Part shown: one piece after another, positions 47,081-60,170 of the stretch
How positions within the stretch are numbered: the first letter of the stretch is position 1
Layout: every line of letters begins with the position of its first letter
Source of the DNA: Morinoia aosen
Lineage: Eukaryota > Arthropoda > Malacostraca > Amphipoda > Talitridae
Assembly (NCBI GenBank): GCA_030386875.1
Contig: CM059556.1
Span: 38,790,964-38,854,963, forward strand
Direction of reading: 5' to 3'
DNA: 64,000 bases
Notes under the pieces: generated by a model
Databases searched by the model: none
What the model was told of the DNA's origin: nothing
The model's input: the letters and a program-made list of their open reading frames with translations, nothing else
Program-made: the position numbers and the translations under genes

Positions 47081-48129
47081 TATCGCTGCGTTTAATCACC
47101 ACCAAATGCCCCTTAGTATCATAGAGCATAATTTATATTCTCAATTGTTCTACTACTATTCACGAGTTCAATATCATCGTTACCAAACTTCATTCGGACC
47201 GCTTCGCCATTCAATTCCTAGAATCGAGCTGAAAAATATTGAAGCCTCACTGGACATGTTCGCGAGAAGTCGAGAATTTCGCCGCGCTCTCCACGATTGG
47301 ACGAGCGCTCCTCGCACGTCCCGAACACGTCATGACGGACCCATTCGCGCTTTTGCCCGAACCTGTCGTGTCAGACGTTTCTTTTTAGTTTCGATGTTTT
47401 CCGACTTCAAACTGTATTCAAACACGCCTTTGGAAAATTCTGCGCTCATTCAAATGCTGGAAAAGAGCTAAAAATACACAGCCATCCAATCGCGGGCTAG
47501 AATTTCTTTTAAGTTTGGCATTGAAATTCAAGGAAAGCCCGGAGTTCCTCAAATATGCTAGCGATTCCAGGCACAGGAGAGTTTTCTCTCAGATAACCTC
47601 AATAGATTCGCGCGAGTCTCAGTGGAGATTTCTCCATTTCTTTTGTGAAACTCTAAGCAAATCAAACGAGTTCGAGAAAAAAAAAAAAACTTCAGCAGAG
47701 AATCACGTAGAAAATGCTTCATTTGAAGAGAATTCGAATGAGGTGAATATTATAAATGAAGAAATGGAGGAAAATTGTAGGCTTCTTTACTGCAAAGCCG
47801 CGATTGCGTATAAAAATGTGTTAAGATCATTCTAAAGCTGCAGGTATTATAGAAGCTGTTAGAAAATTTACTACAACATCAAAGAACAGATTTGGCTTTG
47901 GTGTCCGCCAAAAGTTCTGATTATCACAAGATTAAAACTTTGATATATAAAAAATAGAGAAATATTCTGATGCTTCACATTTTAAACAAGTGGAGGGGAA
48001 ATAAGGATCTAATTTTCAATGACGCATTTTTGAACGGAATGAAAGGTTTTGAGGTTGTTATAAAAGTTCTGATCAGAATGTGGTAGATATTCCTGTTTTC
48101 AGATGCCAATAAACTGCACTGAAAAATTT
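47081..48129. other. Unique stretch, no gene recognised
   Basis: A 106-residue forward frame at 47515-47835 is fairly hydrophilic with a poly-lysine run from an A tract. It has no known domain and no upstream support. Confidence 0.4.
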
Positions 48130-48430
48130 AAATGCAGAGGTGATCTGTTCAATTCATTAAAAGGTGGTCTTCATAATTAATTCAGAGGTGATCTACTTTA
48201 TTAATTCAAAGTTGGCCTATATTATGAATTGAGAGGTAATATATACTTTTAATTCAGTGTTGATCTATGTTATTAATTCAGAGGTGATTTATATTATTAA
48301 TTAAGAGTTGATCAATATTATTAGTTCAGAGCTGAACTATATTATTCGCTAATAAAAAAGACAAAAAATTACTATTTGGTTATAAAAAAGAGAAAAAATT
48401 ATTGTTTGTTAACAAAAAAGAGAAAGAATC
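48130..48430. repeat. Two degenerate repeats, about 33 bp and about 30 bp
   Basis: To about 48345, seven copies of ttaattcagaggtgatctat. From 48350, three copies of aaaaaagagaaaaaattatt. Confidence 0.7.
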
Positions 48431-48719
48431 CTAAGCCAAATTAAATATATTGGCGATGATCCGAGTTTTATTCCTCAGCTTTGCCCGAATCATTCCAATT
48501 AAGGAGCCCTCCACAACAATATGTTTTATTTTCATTGCTTATTTTATGCTCGAACTTGGCAAAACAGACTCGCTATTTCTTCGACAGGCAAAATGAGCAG
48601 ATGAAGTCGCCTTATTTTTTGCGAAAAAACGTAGTATGATGAAATGGAACTTTCAGCTAGAATTCAAAGCGTTCAACTAAAAAAAAGAAAAAAACAATAA
48701 GGTTTTAGAAGAAGGAACG
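48431..48719. other. Unique spacer
   Basis: No gene or repeat recognised. Confidence 0.4.
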
Positions 48720-49045
48720 TTCTTGGATGCATTCTTAACATTCTGGGATGAATTGTTGACATTAATTCCTGAATGAATTTATGACAGCCATGAGTGAATT
48801 GAAGACATTCGAGAAGGAATTGAGGACATTGCTGAGAGAATTTAAGACATTCCTAAATGAATTGACATTCCTGAATGAATTGGTAACGTTCCTGAATGAA
48901 TTGAGGATATTCGAGAATGAATTGAAGACGTTCCTGAGTGAATTGAGCACATTCCTGAATAAATTGACATTCCTCAATAAATTCATGACATCCATGAGTG
49001 AATTGAAGACATTCGAGAATGAACTTATGACATTTCTGAATTTAA
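48720..49045. repeat. Degenerate repeat of 15/30 bp encoding a leucine-rich pattern
   Basis: Drifting units of gaattgaagacattcctgaa type. The forward frame (48781-49125, 114 residues) reads FLNELxTF repeats with leucine or phenylalanine at regular spacing, which would be amphipathic. A reverse frame is also open, so coding is not supported. Confidence 0.7.
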
Positions 49046-49084
49046 CACTCTCAATTCGACCAATAAAATTAAGGTTTGGATTGA

Positions 49085-52000
49085 TTACTTATGTAAATGA
49101 AGTTACACCACCTCGGAGTAATTGATTACTTATGTAAATGGAGTTATGACATTACTTATGTAAATGGAGTTATAACATTACTTATGTGAATGGAGTTATA
49201 ACATTACTTATGTGAATGGAGTTATAACATTACTTATGTGAATGGAGTTATGACATTACTTATGTGAATGGAGTTATAACATTACTTATGTAAATGGAGT
49301 TATGACATTACTTATGTGAATGGAGTTATAACATTACTTTTGTAAATGGAGTTATGACATTACTTATGTGAATGGAGTTATAACATTACTTATGTGAATG
49401 GAGTTATAACATTACTTATGTAAATGGAGTTATAACATTACTTATGTAAATGGAGTTATAACATTACTTATGTAAATGGAGTTATGACATTACTTATGTG
49501 AATGGAGTTATAACATTACTTTTGTGAATGGAGTTATGACATTACTTATGTAAATGGAGTTATAACATTACTTATGTAAATGGAGTTATAACATTACTTA
49601 TGTGAATGGAGTTATAACATTACTTATGTAAATGGAGTTCTGACATTACTTATGTGAATGGAGTTATAACATTACTTATGTGAATGGAGTTATAACATTA
49701 CTTATGTAAATGGAGTTATAACATTACTTATGTAAATGGAGTTATAACATTACTTATGTAAATGGAGTTAAAACATTACTTATGTAAATGGAGTTATAAC
49801 ATTACTTATGTGAATGGAGTTATGACATTACTTATGTAAATGGAGTTATAACATTACTTATGTAAATGGAGTTATAACATTACTTATGTGAATGGAGTTA
49901 TAACATTACTTATGTAAATGGAGTTATAACATTACTTATGTGAATGGAGTTATGACATTACTTATGTAAATGGAGTTATAACATTACTTATGTAAATGGA
50001 GTTATGACATTACTTATGTAAATGGAGTTATAACATTACTTATGTGAATGGAGTTATAACATTACTTATGTAAATGGAGTTATAACATTACTTATGTAAA
50101 TGGAGTTATAACATTACTTATGTAAATGGAGTTATAACATTACTTATGTGAATGGAGTTATAACATTACTTATGTAAATGGAGTTATAACATTACTTATG
50201 TAAATGGAGTTATGACATTACTTATGTAAATGGAGTTATAACATTACTTATGTAAATGGAGTTATAACATTACTTATGTAAATGGAGTTATGACATTACT
50301 TATGTAAATGGAGTTATAATATTACTTATGTGAATAGAGTTATAACATTACTTATGTAAATGGAGTTATAACATTACTTATGTAAATGGAGTTATAACAT
50401 TACTTATGTAAATGGAGTTATGACATTACTTATGTAAATGGAGTTATAACATTACTTATGTGAATGGAGTTATAACATTACTTATGTAAATGGAGTTATA
50501 ACATTACTTATGTAAATGGAGTTATAACATTACTTATGTAAATGGAGTTATGACATTACTTATGTAAATGGAGTTATAACATTACTTATGTGAATGGAGT
50601 TATAACATTACTTATGTAAATGGAGTTATAACATTACTTATGTAAATGGAGTTATAACATTACTTATGTAAATGGAGTTATAACATTACTTATGTAAATG
50701 GAGTTATAACATTACTTATGTAAATGGAGTTATGACATTACTTATGTAAATGGAGTTATAACATTACTTATGTAAATGGAGTTATAACATTACTTATGTA
50801 AATGGAGTTATGACATTACTTATGTAAATGGAGTTATAACATTACTTATGTGAATGGAGTTATAACATTACTTATGTAAATGGAGTTATAACATTACTTA
50901 TGTAAATGGAGTTATAACATTACTTATGTGAATGGAGTTATAACATTACTTATGTAAATGGAGTTATAACATTACTTATGTAAATGGAGTTATAACATTA
51001 CTTATGTAAATGGAGTTATAACATTACTTATGTGAATGGAGTTATAACATTACTTATGTAAATGGAGTTATAACATTACTTATGTAAATGGAGTTATAAC
51101 ATTACTTATGTAAATGGAGTTATAACATTACTTATGTAAATGGAGTTATAACATTACTTATGTAAATGGAGTTATAACATTACTTATGTAAATGGAGTTA
51201 TGACATTACTTATGTAAATGGAGTTATGACATTACTTATGTAAATGGAGTTATAACATTACTTATGTGAATGGAGTTATAACATTACTTATGTAAATGGA
51301 GTTATAACATTACTTATGTAAATGGAGTTATAACATTACTTATGTAAATGGAGTTATAACATTACTTATGTAAATGGAGTTATAACATTACTTATGTAAA
51401 TGGAGTTATAACATTACTTATGTGAATGGAGTTATAACATTACTTATGTAAATGGAGTTATAACATTACTTATGTAAATGGAGTTATAACATTACTTATG
51501 TAAATGGAGTTATAACATTACTTATGTGAATGGAGTTATAACATTACTTATGTAAATGGAGTTATAACATTACTTATGTAAATGGAGTTATAACATTACT
51601 TATGTAAATGGAGTTATAACATTACTTATGTGAATGGAGTTATAACATTACTTATGTAAATGGAGTTATAACATTACTTATGTAAATGGAGTTATAACAT
51701 TACTTATGTAAATGGAGTTATAACATTACTTATGTAAATGGAGTTATAACATTACTTATGTAAATGGAGTTATAACATTACTTATGTAAATGGAGTTATG
51801 ACATTACTTATGTAAATGGAGTTATAACATTACTTATGTGAATGGAGTTATAACATTACTTATGTAAATGGAGTTATAACATTACTTATGTAAATGGAGT
51901 TATAACATTACTTATGTAAATGGAGTTATAACATTACTTATGTAAATGGAGTTATAACATTACTTATGTAAATGGAGTTATAACATTACTTATGTAAATG

Positions 52001-52115
52001 GAGTTATAACATTACTTATGTAAATGGAGTTATAACATTACTTATGTAAATGGAGTTATAACATTACTTATGTAAATGGAGTTATAACATTACTTATGTA
52101 AATAGAGTTATGACA
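49085..52115. repeat. 26-bp minisatellite, about 116 copies, with a 130-bp pentamer
   Basis: The unit contains acattacttatgtaaatgga and gttata. Two main sites vary (gtaaatg/gtgaatg and tataac/tatgac). The tatgac form marks 50291, 50421 and 50551, a five-unit (130-bp) higher-order repeat. The left edge copies include cacctcggagtaattg, and the right edge has a similar atctcggagtag, so the same flank motif closes both ends. Confidence 0.95.
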
Positions 52116-53403
52116 TCTCGGAGTAGAAATGACGGTAAAAACTTGCAGATGTGTACGCTTGTAGTTATCGAAATGTTTTTTTTTGAGAAATTTTCTTTAT
52201 GAACCCTTGGTGAATTAATTATGTTATATTATTGCATTAATGTAGGCACCGATATCGGCAAAAATTGAAGGGATTTATTGGTCAGGAATTTTAAAAAGTA
52301 AGTTTGGTGTATTCTGAGTATTCGATGGTGTTTAAATTCAAAAAGATTTTTAGAATTTTATACGGTCCATTTTGAGATAAAGATAAACTTTTTTTAATAC
52401 TACGTACGTTAAATCTAAAGTATTTTGTAATTTTGCGCTATTTGTTTTAATATGAACGAATGTTCAATAGCCGCCATATTTGGTGCTTAATTTTCTTAGA
52501 AAGCACCAAATGAAAATCACTGACCGAGCTTGCTTTAACGCGAGGAATGTACTCTATTTTTAATATAAAGTGATAAGAATCAAGTTTTTGCTTCAAAATG
52601 TCTTTGAAAAATGTTATAAGGGGATACTCCTACGATTTTGTCCAGAAAATTAACTCTGTGATATAGTGAAAAAAACCTTGTCAATCATGTTTTGATGAAC
52701 TTACTTTGTTTATTTAATGAAATCTTTTCCCAGCTTGACGGTGGAAAAAAAGTTGAGATGAAAATGCGCTAACTTGAAAAATAGCTCAGGAATTTGAAGC
52801 ACTTCGCACAAGGGGATTTTTCGATCTCTTCTTGACGTTGCATCATAAGCCACTTTTTACGTCTTTTCCTCCCATGTACTTGACTTCTCCTAGGGTGCCT
52901 GGAAGCGATTTGTTTTAATGGTATGGTTCACGCGTAGCTACTCCGGAATAGAGCATTCAGAATATTTCATTTCTTTCTATTCTGTTTTAAAATCCTGAAG
53001 TTATAAAGAACAGATTTTTTCGATGAGTGTTCGTATTCAAGAAGAAAAGCGGAAAGTTGCCAATAATTTCCGATTTTATTTCAACAAACACCATGTCAGA
53101 AGCATCATAATTCAATACATTTTTCCCGTTCTAACGATTGAACTTTGTGGACAAATAAAAGCTAATTTTTTCAGTTATACGGAGACTAATCACAACAACT
53201 CATGTATCAAATTAGAGAGAAATATATTCTCTTTAATAACATCTAAGAATTTTTCAACATATCTTCCTTTCTCCTGATAACCTGGCGGAGACGAGGGAGC
53301 ACCTGATCACACGTGGCGCGCACAGTTATTAAATACAATACATTTCTCTTTTATTTGGCCACACTTCACTGTCCACCCGGTAAATCACGAATATATATAA
53401 AAT
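52116..53403. other. Unique AT-rich stretch with one small hairpin
   Basis: A perfect 11-bp stem (atttggtgctt with aagcaccaaat) lies at about 52478-52511. An 84-residue frame at 53023-53277 has no recognised domain. No gene seen. Confidence 0.45.
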
Positions 53404-54535
53404 GACGATTCGATTCTCTGGCCCTGCGATTCGATTCCATAGCCGTACGACTCGATTCTATAGCCGTACGACTCGATTCTATAGCCGTACGACTCGATTC
53501 CATAGCCGTACGACTCGATTCTATAGCCGTACGATTCGATTCTATAGCCGTACGACTCGATTGTATAGCCGTACGACTCGATTCTATAGACGTACGACTC
53601 GATTCCATAGCCGTACGACTCGATTCTATAGCCGTACGACTCGATTCCATAGCCGTACAACTCGATTCTATAGCCGTACGACTCGATTCTATAGCCGTAC
53701 GACTCGATTCTATAGCCGTACGACTCGATTCCATAGCCGTACGACTCGATTCTATAGCCGTACGATTCGATTCTCTAGCCGTACGACTCGATTCTATAGC
53801 CGTACGACTCGATTCTATAGCCGTACGACTCGATTCTATAGCCGTACGATTCGATTCTATAGCCGTACGACTCGGTTGTATAGCCGTACGACTCGATTCC
53901 ATAGCCGTACGACTCGATTCCATAGCCTTACGACTCGATTCTATAGCCGTACGACTCGATTCTATAGCCGTACGACTCGATTGTATAGCCGTACGACTCG
54001 ATTCTATAGCCGTACGACTCGATTCCATAGCCGTACGACTCGATTCCATAGCCGTACGACTCGATTCCATAGCCGTACGACTCGATTATATAGCCGTACG
54101 ACTCGATTCCAAAGCCGTACGACTCGATTCTATAGCCGTACGACTCGATTCTCTAGCCGTACGACTCGATTCTATAGCCGTACGATTCGATTCTCTAGCC
54201 GTACGACTCGATTCTATAGCCGTACGATTCGATTCTCTAGCCGTACGACTCGATTATATAGCCGTACGACTCGATTCCAAAGCCGTATGACTCGATTCTA
54301 TAGCCGTACGACCCGATTCTATAGCCGTACGACTCAATTCTATAGCCGTACGACTCGGTTTTCTAGCCGTACGACTCGATTCTATAGCCGTACGATTCGA
54401 TTCTCAAGCCGTACGATTCGATTCTATAGCCGTACGATTCGATTCTCTAGCCGTACGATTCGATTCTATAGCCGTACCATTCGATTCTCTAGCCGTACGA
54501 TTCGATTCTATAGCCGTACGATTCGATTCTCTAGC
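53404..54535. repeat. 21-bp minisatellite, about 54 copies
   Basis: The unit contains gccgtacgactcgattctat. Twenty-one bases are seven codons, so a 424-residue forward frame (heptads of TTRFYSR) and a 234-residue reverse frame (IESSRTA) both stay open. At the right end a 42-bp dimer (ctatag then ctctag) dominates. The pair gattatata then ccaaagccg recurs 168 bp apart (54084 and 54252), eight units. Confidence 0.95.
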
Positions 54536-54674
54536 CATCCACAAATGCGTAGAGCGTGCCACAGAGACGGAGTTACGGAGCGAGTCTTCATAAAACAAAA
54601 TAAAAACAGTAAACTTTGCTTCGTGGAAGGAAATATTTTGCATGTCTTTAAGCCCCTGGACACCAAGCGGAACT

Positions 54675-55440
54675 AAACCCCTGAAAACAGCTCATGGAGA
54701 ACTGATAACGGAGAACAGCTCATAAAGAAGAAAACAGATCATAGAGAAGAAACTGGCTCATAGAGAAGAAAAGCGCTCATGAAGAACTGTCCATAGATAA
54801 GAAAACAGCTCATGGAGAAGAAAAGAGCTCACGAAGAACTGCTCAAAGAAAAGAAAACAGCTCATGGAGAACTGCTCATAGAAAAGAAAACAGCTCATGC
54901 AGAACTGCTCATAGAAAAGAAAACAGCTCATGGAGAACTGCTCATAGAAAAGAAAACAGCTCATGGAGAACTGCTCATAGAAAAGAAAACAGCTCATGCA
55001 GAACTGCTCATAGAAAAGAAAACAGCTCATGCAGAACTGCTCATAGGAAAGAAAACATCTCATGCAGAACTGCTCATAGAAAAGAAAACAGCTCATGCAG
55101 AACTGCTCATAGGAAAGAAAACATCTCATGCAGAACTGCTAATAGAAAAGAAAACATCTCATGCAGAACTGCTCATAGGGAAGAAAACATCTCATGCAGA
55201 ACTGCTAATAGAAAAGAAAACATCTCATGCAGAACTGCTCATAGGAAAGAAAACAGCTCATGGAGAACTGCTCATAGAAAAGAAAACATCTCATGCAGAA
55301 CTGCTCATAGAAAAGAAAACAGCTCATGAAGAACTGCTCATAGAAAAGAAAACAGCTCATGGAGAACTGCTCATAGAAAAGAAAACAGCTCATGGAGAAC
55401 TGCTCATAGAAAAGAAAACAGCTCATGGAGAACAGCTTCA
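54675..55440. repeat. 33-bp minisatellite, about 19 clear copies
   Basis: The clear array runs from about 54815 and contains agaaaagaaaacagctcatg and gagaactgctcat; less regular copies extend back to 54675. Thirty-three bases are eleven codons, giving a 229-residue frame (54812-55501) of EKKTAHAELLI repeats, an 11-residue pattern suited to a continuous helix. The reverse strand is also open. Confidence 0.95.
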
Positions 55441-56249
55441 CAAACAAAAGCTTCCATTAAACCTTCTGAGTCGATGCTCAAAAAACATGAGGGCTCGTTA
55501 GATGCAAGGTCTCGACATCAACAAAGTTATTTCCAGCCGAACTTCTAAACAACATTACTTCTCTACAAAAAGAAAGCTTTGATGTCGTCTGAGAGTCGCT
55601 TCGTGTATGAGCTGATTAGATCTTTTTTGAATAATGTAACCTAATTAGTAATTTGAGTTGTTTATCATACATTAAAGCTTTCGAGCTCTTTGAATAGCCA
55701 GCGTTTTGACTCGCGTGATAAATGGCGAAAAAGTACGAAAATGAAAACGTACTTGAATAGCGCTTCAATTGACAAAAATTGTCTACTTGGATTTTTTAAT
55801 GTCTTGAATATTTTACGTGAGTTTACACGCATTTAGGTTTTCTAGTGTCGTACTTATTTTTAAACGTTGCTTGTGTTTGTTCGATCTTAATAATTTCTGT
55901 ATCCTTAAGATTTTTTTAGGGTCAGGGTCTTCACAAACCAGATCTGATATGTGCTTACTAAACTACAAAGGTTTTCCAGCAAGGCATATCATGTGATTTT
56001 TTCACATGGTCTCGTTGTTACCGAGCTAACAACGAACAAATGATAAAGCTTAAGTTTCCTAATTCTTCATGATTTTACCAAACATTTGTAGTTTTCCTTT
56101 GTCGTCTGTATACTCAGTGAGTCTAATTCAGTCTAAGTTTATTCGTGAGAAATTTCTGATAATGCCAAGTTATTACAATTGTTACTATTATTAACAATTT
56201 CTCGCTCAACAATATAAGAAAACTTCACAAAATAACGATTTTATTAGAA
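55441..56249. other. Unique AT-rich stretch, no gene seen
   Basis: No recognised feature. Confidence 0.45.
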
Positions 56250-56465
56250 AAAGCAATATTGCGTGACGTGACATTAGGCATCGCAATATTGGGTGAAGAA
56301 TCACTGAGCGAAGCATTATTAGGGAACGCAATTTTGGATAATGTAATACTGGGTTAGGCAATAATAGGCAACGCAATATTAAGTGAGGCAATATTGCATC
56401 TCTTAATATTAGGCAAGACGATATTCCAACACGAAATGAGTCTCGCAATATTAAGTGAAGCAATA
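56250..56465. repeat. Degenerate repeat, about 18 bp, roughly 12 copies
   Basis: Variants of gcaatattaggtgacgca with substitutions and small indels. Confidence 0.7.
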
Positions 56466-56629
56466 TATGCAGATTAAGCTAGAATACGACTGGAAACGAA
56501 ATAGAAATGCTCTCGTATGGATGAAAAAAGCATTTTTTTTGCAGCACCAGGCTGACTCGCGTCTCTCTTTCCGGAGACCATACCTCGAAGTTAGGTTTCA
56601 AATGTGCTTTTCAAAGTTTATTTTACCAA

Positions 56630-57000
56630 CTTCGTTGTACTATACAATGAAGGTATACTATACTATGAAAATGTACTATACAATGAAGGTATACTATACT
56701 ATGAAAATGTACTATACAATGAAGGTATACTATACTTTGAAAATGTACTATACAATGAAGGTATACTATACTTTGAAAATGTACTATACAATGAAGGTAT
56801 ACTATACCATGAAAATGTACTATACAATGAAGGTATACTATACCATGAAAATGTACTATAAAATGAAGGTATACTATACTATGAAAATGTACTATACAAT
56901 GAAGGTATACTATACTATGAAAATGTACTATACATTGAAGGTATACTATACTATGAAAATGTACTATACCATGAAAATGTACTATGCAATGAAGGGGCAA
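56630..57000. repeat. 36-bp minisatellite made of an 18+18 dimer, about ten copies
   Basis: The two halves are atgaaggtatactatact and atgaaaatgtactataca. The 36-bp length keeps frames open in several phases on both strands (182, 125 and 85 residues). Confidence 0.95.
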
Positions 57001-58872
57001 TGAAGATGCAATGAAGGGTAATACAAATAATATTGTCTCTGAGGAGGTCGAAAGCAGTTACACCATCGCACTATTAACTGGTATTTAACTTAGGTAAATA
57101 ACAGAACTGTAGTTATTGTTCTTTGATTCGTTTTGATGTCATTTTCGATATTGGCCAAACATGCCTCATCGAAAACACTCTAAACGAAGCCAAGTATTTC
57201 CTGCCATGTCGTGTTTTGAAGTCAGAAAAATCCTGGCGTAGGCTTGTGTCAGTTCAAGATTTACGGAAATGTATTTGGGAAACATAAGAATTGAAATGTT
57301 AAGGATACTTAAATGTTAAATGAGCTATGCTATTTGCATTTGAAAGTATAAAAATTGAAACGCTACAGGTACTTTACCATTGAGTTATGCTATCTATCTT
57401 TGGAGAGCATATAATTCTAAAATCTAAGGCTTCTTGACTATTGAATAAACAATGTTATTTATCTTTAGAAAGTATAAAACATGAGACACTAAGTTTACTT
57501 CACTATTACATGAAGCCTCGCAATTCACTCGGTTAAATCACCTTGGAAAATATTCTAATTTGCCATCGATATTTCTCATTCCCGACTTCCATAAAATCAA
57601 AATCCACCAAACAAAAAACCACTGAACCAAGAAACCTTTGCACAGGTGCAACTTTCGCAGCGAGAGCAGCATATATTTATCGCATAACCAAAAACTCCAT
57701 CCCTCAGCAATCATTTTTCACACCAGGGCACCAAAGACGGCTCTGGGGAAGGCATTTCTTCTCCACGCGCTAAATTTTACCGCCCCGAACCCCAAAAACA
57801 ACAATAATTATAAGGCAACGGAGAGCTCGTACTTCAGAGGGCGACTATTTTTAGACAATAAAAGTGAGGAGCTTTTATAAAAGGCTGGTAAAACTGCGGC
57901 ATTAATTACTGCGCCTAATGCACCGCTAGCGCACTCGTGCAAGCTTTGTGCAAGTGCTAAGTATTTCTGGGGTAAAGGTGTTTCTGGGGTAAAGGTGTTT
58001 AGGGAAACTGGGGTAAAAATGATTAATAAAACTGGATTGAAGATATTTAATAAAAGTGGGATAAAGACGCATGATAAAACTCGGATAAGGATTATTAATA
58101 TTTTATTTTGATTTAATTTAATTTGTAGGATAATGATATTTCATGAAACTCATGTGCGTGATAATCCTGTGTATTAACGCGTAGTGTGTTGCTTGCCTTC
58201 ATTGTTTACCTTGTTTTACTTGCCTTACTTGCTTTGCTTGCTTAGTATTTACATGTTTAACCCGCCCACGGTCGCGCATCCCTCAGAAAAGTAGTCAATT
58301 TACCCGCGTTACTCTGCCGTTCCCTGTTCACTTACCGTAATAGGCAGAGATGTAAAAATATGAAGTAATGAGTAAAAAATGTTGCTTTACACTTTGATGT
58401 TGTCAGATTTTTGATAACTTGAACCGTTTCTTTGTAATATGGAATCAAACTCCGTAGATTTTTGCACAACATTGCTTCAAAGAGATCAATGGCTATTTTT
58501 TTGTTTTGGGAACAATGTAATGTTTTTCACTGCTATTTTATGCAGAAAATCCTTCCAAACCTGCTGATGTTTTTATTTTTCCTCTACAACAATTAGAAAA
58601 AAAGTTATGACCATTTATGTCTAATAAGTGTTATCCATTCTTCGTTTTAGTTCCTACATAAATGCATGTTTGCATGTCTGGTTATATTACTGTAAGTATA
58701 GTGTTTCGAAACTTGTAATTTTCACACAATATGAATAAAATACTGCTCTACACGCTACTGACTTCAGATTTGTCTTATTTGCCATTTTTTCGAAATAAGG
58801 CGAAATAAGGCCCTGAGTAGTTTCGCTGGTAACTGAGGCTGCCACTGACTGTTCGCACGCACACCCTCTCAC
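57001..58872. other. Mostly unique AT-rich stretch
   Basis: At about 57960-58100 there is a degenerate repeat of about 30 bp (ctggggtaaaggtgttt, later ctgg-ttaaaatattta). At 57300-57520 there are weak repeats around aaagtataaaaattgaaa. No gene recognised. Confidence 0.45.
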
Positions 58873-58910
58873 GGTCACCTCATTTACCACACTGACTCAG
58901 GGTTGCCAGA
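58873..58910. repeat. Left arm of an inverted repeat around the hAT element
   Basis: ggtcacctcatttacca followed by ggttgccaga has a reverse-complement partner at 60315-60349 (tctggcaacc ... tggtaaatgaggcgacc). It overlaps the hAT left end. Confidence 0.6.
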
Positions 58911-60170
58911 TGATCTAACCTAAATTTCCCTGTTTTGGTCTTAAAATTTCCCTTTTTTGACTAAAAATTTCCCTGTTTTGTAGACTCTTTAAAAATACAT
59001 CCGTGCACTCATAGAATCATATTCCTTTTATAGAGTATACCTATTTCAGTGAATAGCCCTTTTATTTTTGCATGCAAACATGTTGTAGCACAAATGAGTG
59101 GGATGATAGTCAAAAATGGATCTTTAACAACATCTTTTTTAACAACCCTTGCCACCAATGCCAAATACTTGGTGCTTCATTTATATGTTTATTCATCCAT
59201 TATCAGTGAAAAATAATGATTCTTCAAGAGCTCATATATATTATCACTCACTTCGCCTCTTAAAACATTCTTCACAATTGCGATACACTTAGTCCTACCA
59301 CATTTGAAGCCTTTCGCAATATCCGAATCAGGACAAGCTGCTTTCACAACTGGGCCTAAATGTTCAACAATAGAATGCGGAAGATTATGCCATATAGGAA
59401 TGCAACAAGTCTAATTTCACCTTCTTCTACTTGTGTATTTTTTCTTCATTTACTGCCGTTCTGCGTATCCAAAGAACTTCTTGTTGTTTTTCCAATTTCT
59501 ACATTTTTTGCATTCCTCCTTCCCGCAAGGTTTTCAATACCTGATTTGCCAGCTTTCCCCTCTATTTACATCACATACTTTACAATAAAAATATTCTGTT
59601 CCTTTTTACTTTTACTAAGCCACCCTTTGAATTTTATTTCAGTTTCCCACAACTCTAGGTACTTTTGAGTATGAATTAAACGTTAACGTCTTACTTTTGA
59701 TTGTGGGGTTTCATTCCCACTGCTTTACATATTACGTTAATTCACTTCAAAAATTTCAGTATTGCTGAAGCGCGTCTGTTCAATTTCCTCTCACTAAAAT
59801 CATTACAATGACTTATGCAACTGTGATGATTAGGATCTGCGACTCTGTGAAGCGTGAACCGCGTGAAGTTGTACTGGCGCTGCGCGGTTGCGACGCATTG
59901 GCGCCTCTGATTGTTCCTAGTCAGTAAGTACGCGTACAATACGTGTATCAAAGTTCGAACATGTCCGACAAGTGTTAAAAATTATTAATACTAAGTAGCT
60001 TAGCACAAAATGCTAAGTAGCTAATCACTTACATAAAATTTTACATGAAAATGAAGCCGCATAGCAAAATTTCCCTGTTTTCATACGGTTTTCGAAGTTT
60101 TTTCCCTTTTTCCTTTTGGAACCCAAAATTTCCCTAAAGCAGGGAAATTTCCCTGCATCTGGCAACACTG
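58898..60170 (-). mobile_element. hAT DNA transposon, internally deleted, with 8-bp TSD
   Basis: The ends are CAGGGTTGCCAGATG (58898) and CATCTGGCAACACTG (60170), typical hAT short terminal inverted repeats. The 8-bp CACTGACT flanks both sides (58890-58897 and 60171-60178). Subterminal copies of aaatttccctgttttg occur at both ends. The 1273-bp body carries decayed N-terminal transposase on the reverse strand (59000-59690). It lacks the remainder of the transposase, including the C-terminal dimerisation region, so it could move only with a helper. Confidence 0.93.
59000..59690 (-). pseudogene. hAT transposase remnant (BED finger plus N-terminal catalytic region)
   Basis: Read on the reverse strand from about 59690: FKGWLSKSKKEQNIF, then after a +1 shift YCKVCDVNRGES (BED-type CxxC), then after another shift KAGKSGIENLAGRRNAKN. 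Further on, LGPVVKAACPDSDIAKGFK and YFSLIMDE are followed by a stop near 59190. TKYLALVARVV and DPFLTIIPL resume beyond it. The order and spacing (finger, LGPV block, F-S-L-I-x-DE, KYLALVAR) match the N-terminal half of insect hAT transposases with a BED finger. At least three frame disruptions and one stop show it is dead. It sits entirely inside the hAT ends at 58898-60170. Confidence 0.85.

Noticed and set aside
46404-47129. Histidine/threonine-rich 241-residue reverse frame
   Set aside because: Composition follows from the G/T-rich repeat; forward frames are open too.
47515-47835. 106-residue frame as a gene
   Set aside because: No recognisable domain; the lysine run comes from an A tract; no supporting signals.
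48781-49125. Leucine-zipper-like 114-residue protein
   Set aside because: The regular leucines come from a 15/30-bp degenerate repeat; the reverse strand is also open.
56455-57003. 182-residue MKVYYT/MKMYYT frame
   Set aside because: Generated by the 36-bp dimer repeat; several phases on both strands are open.
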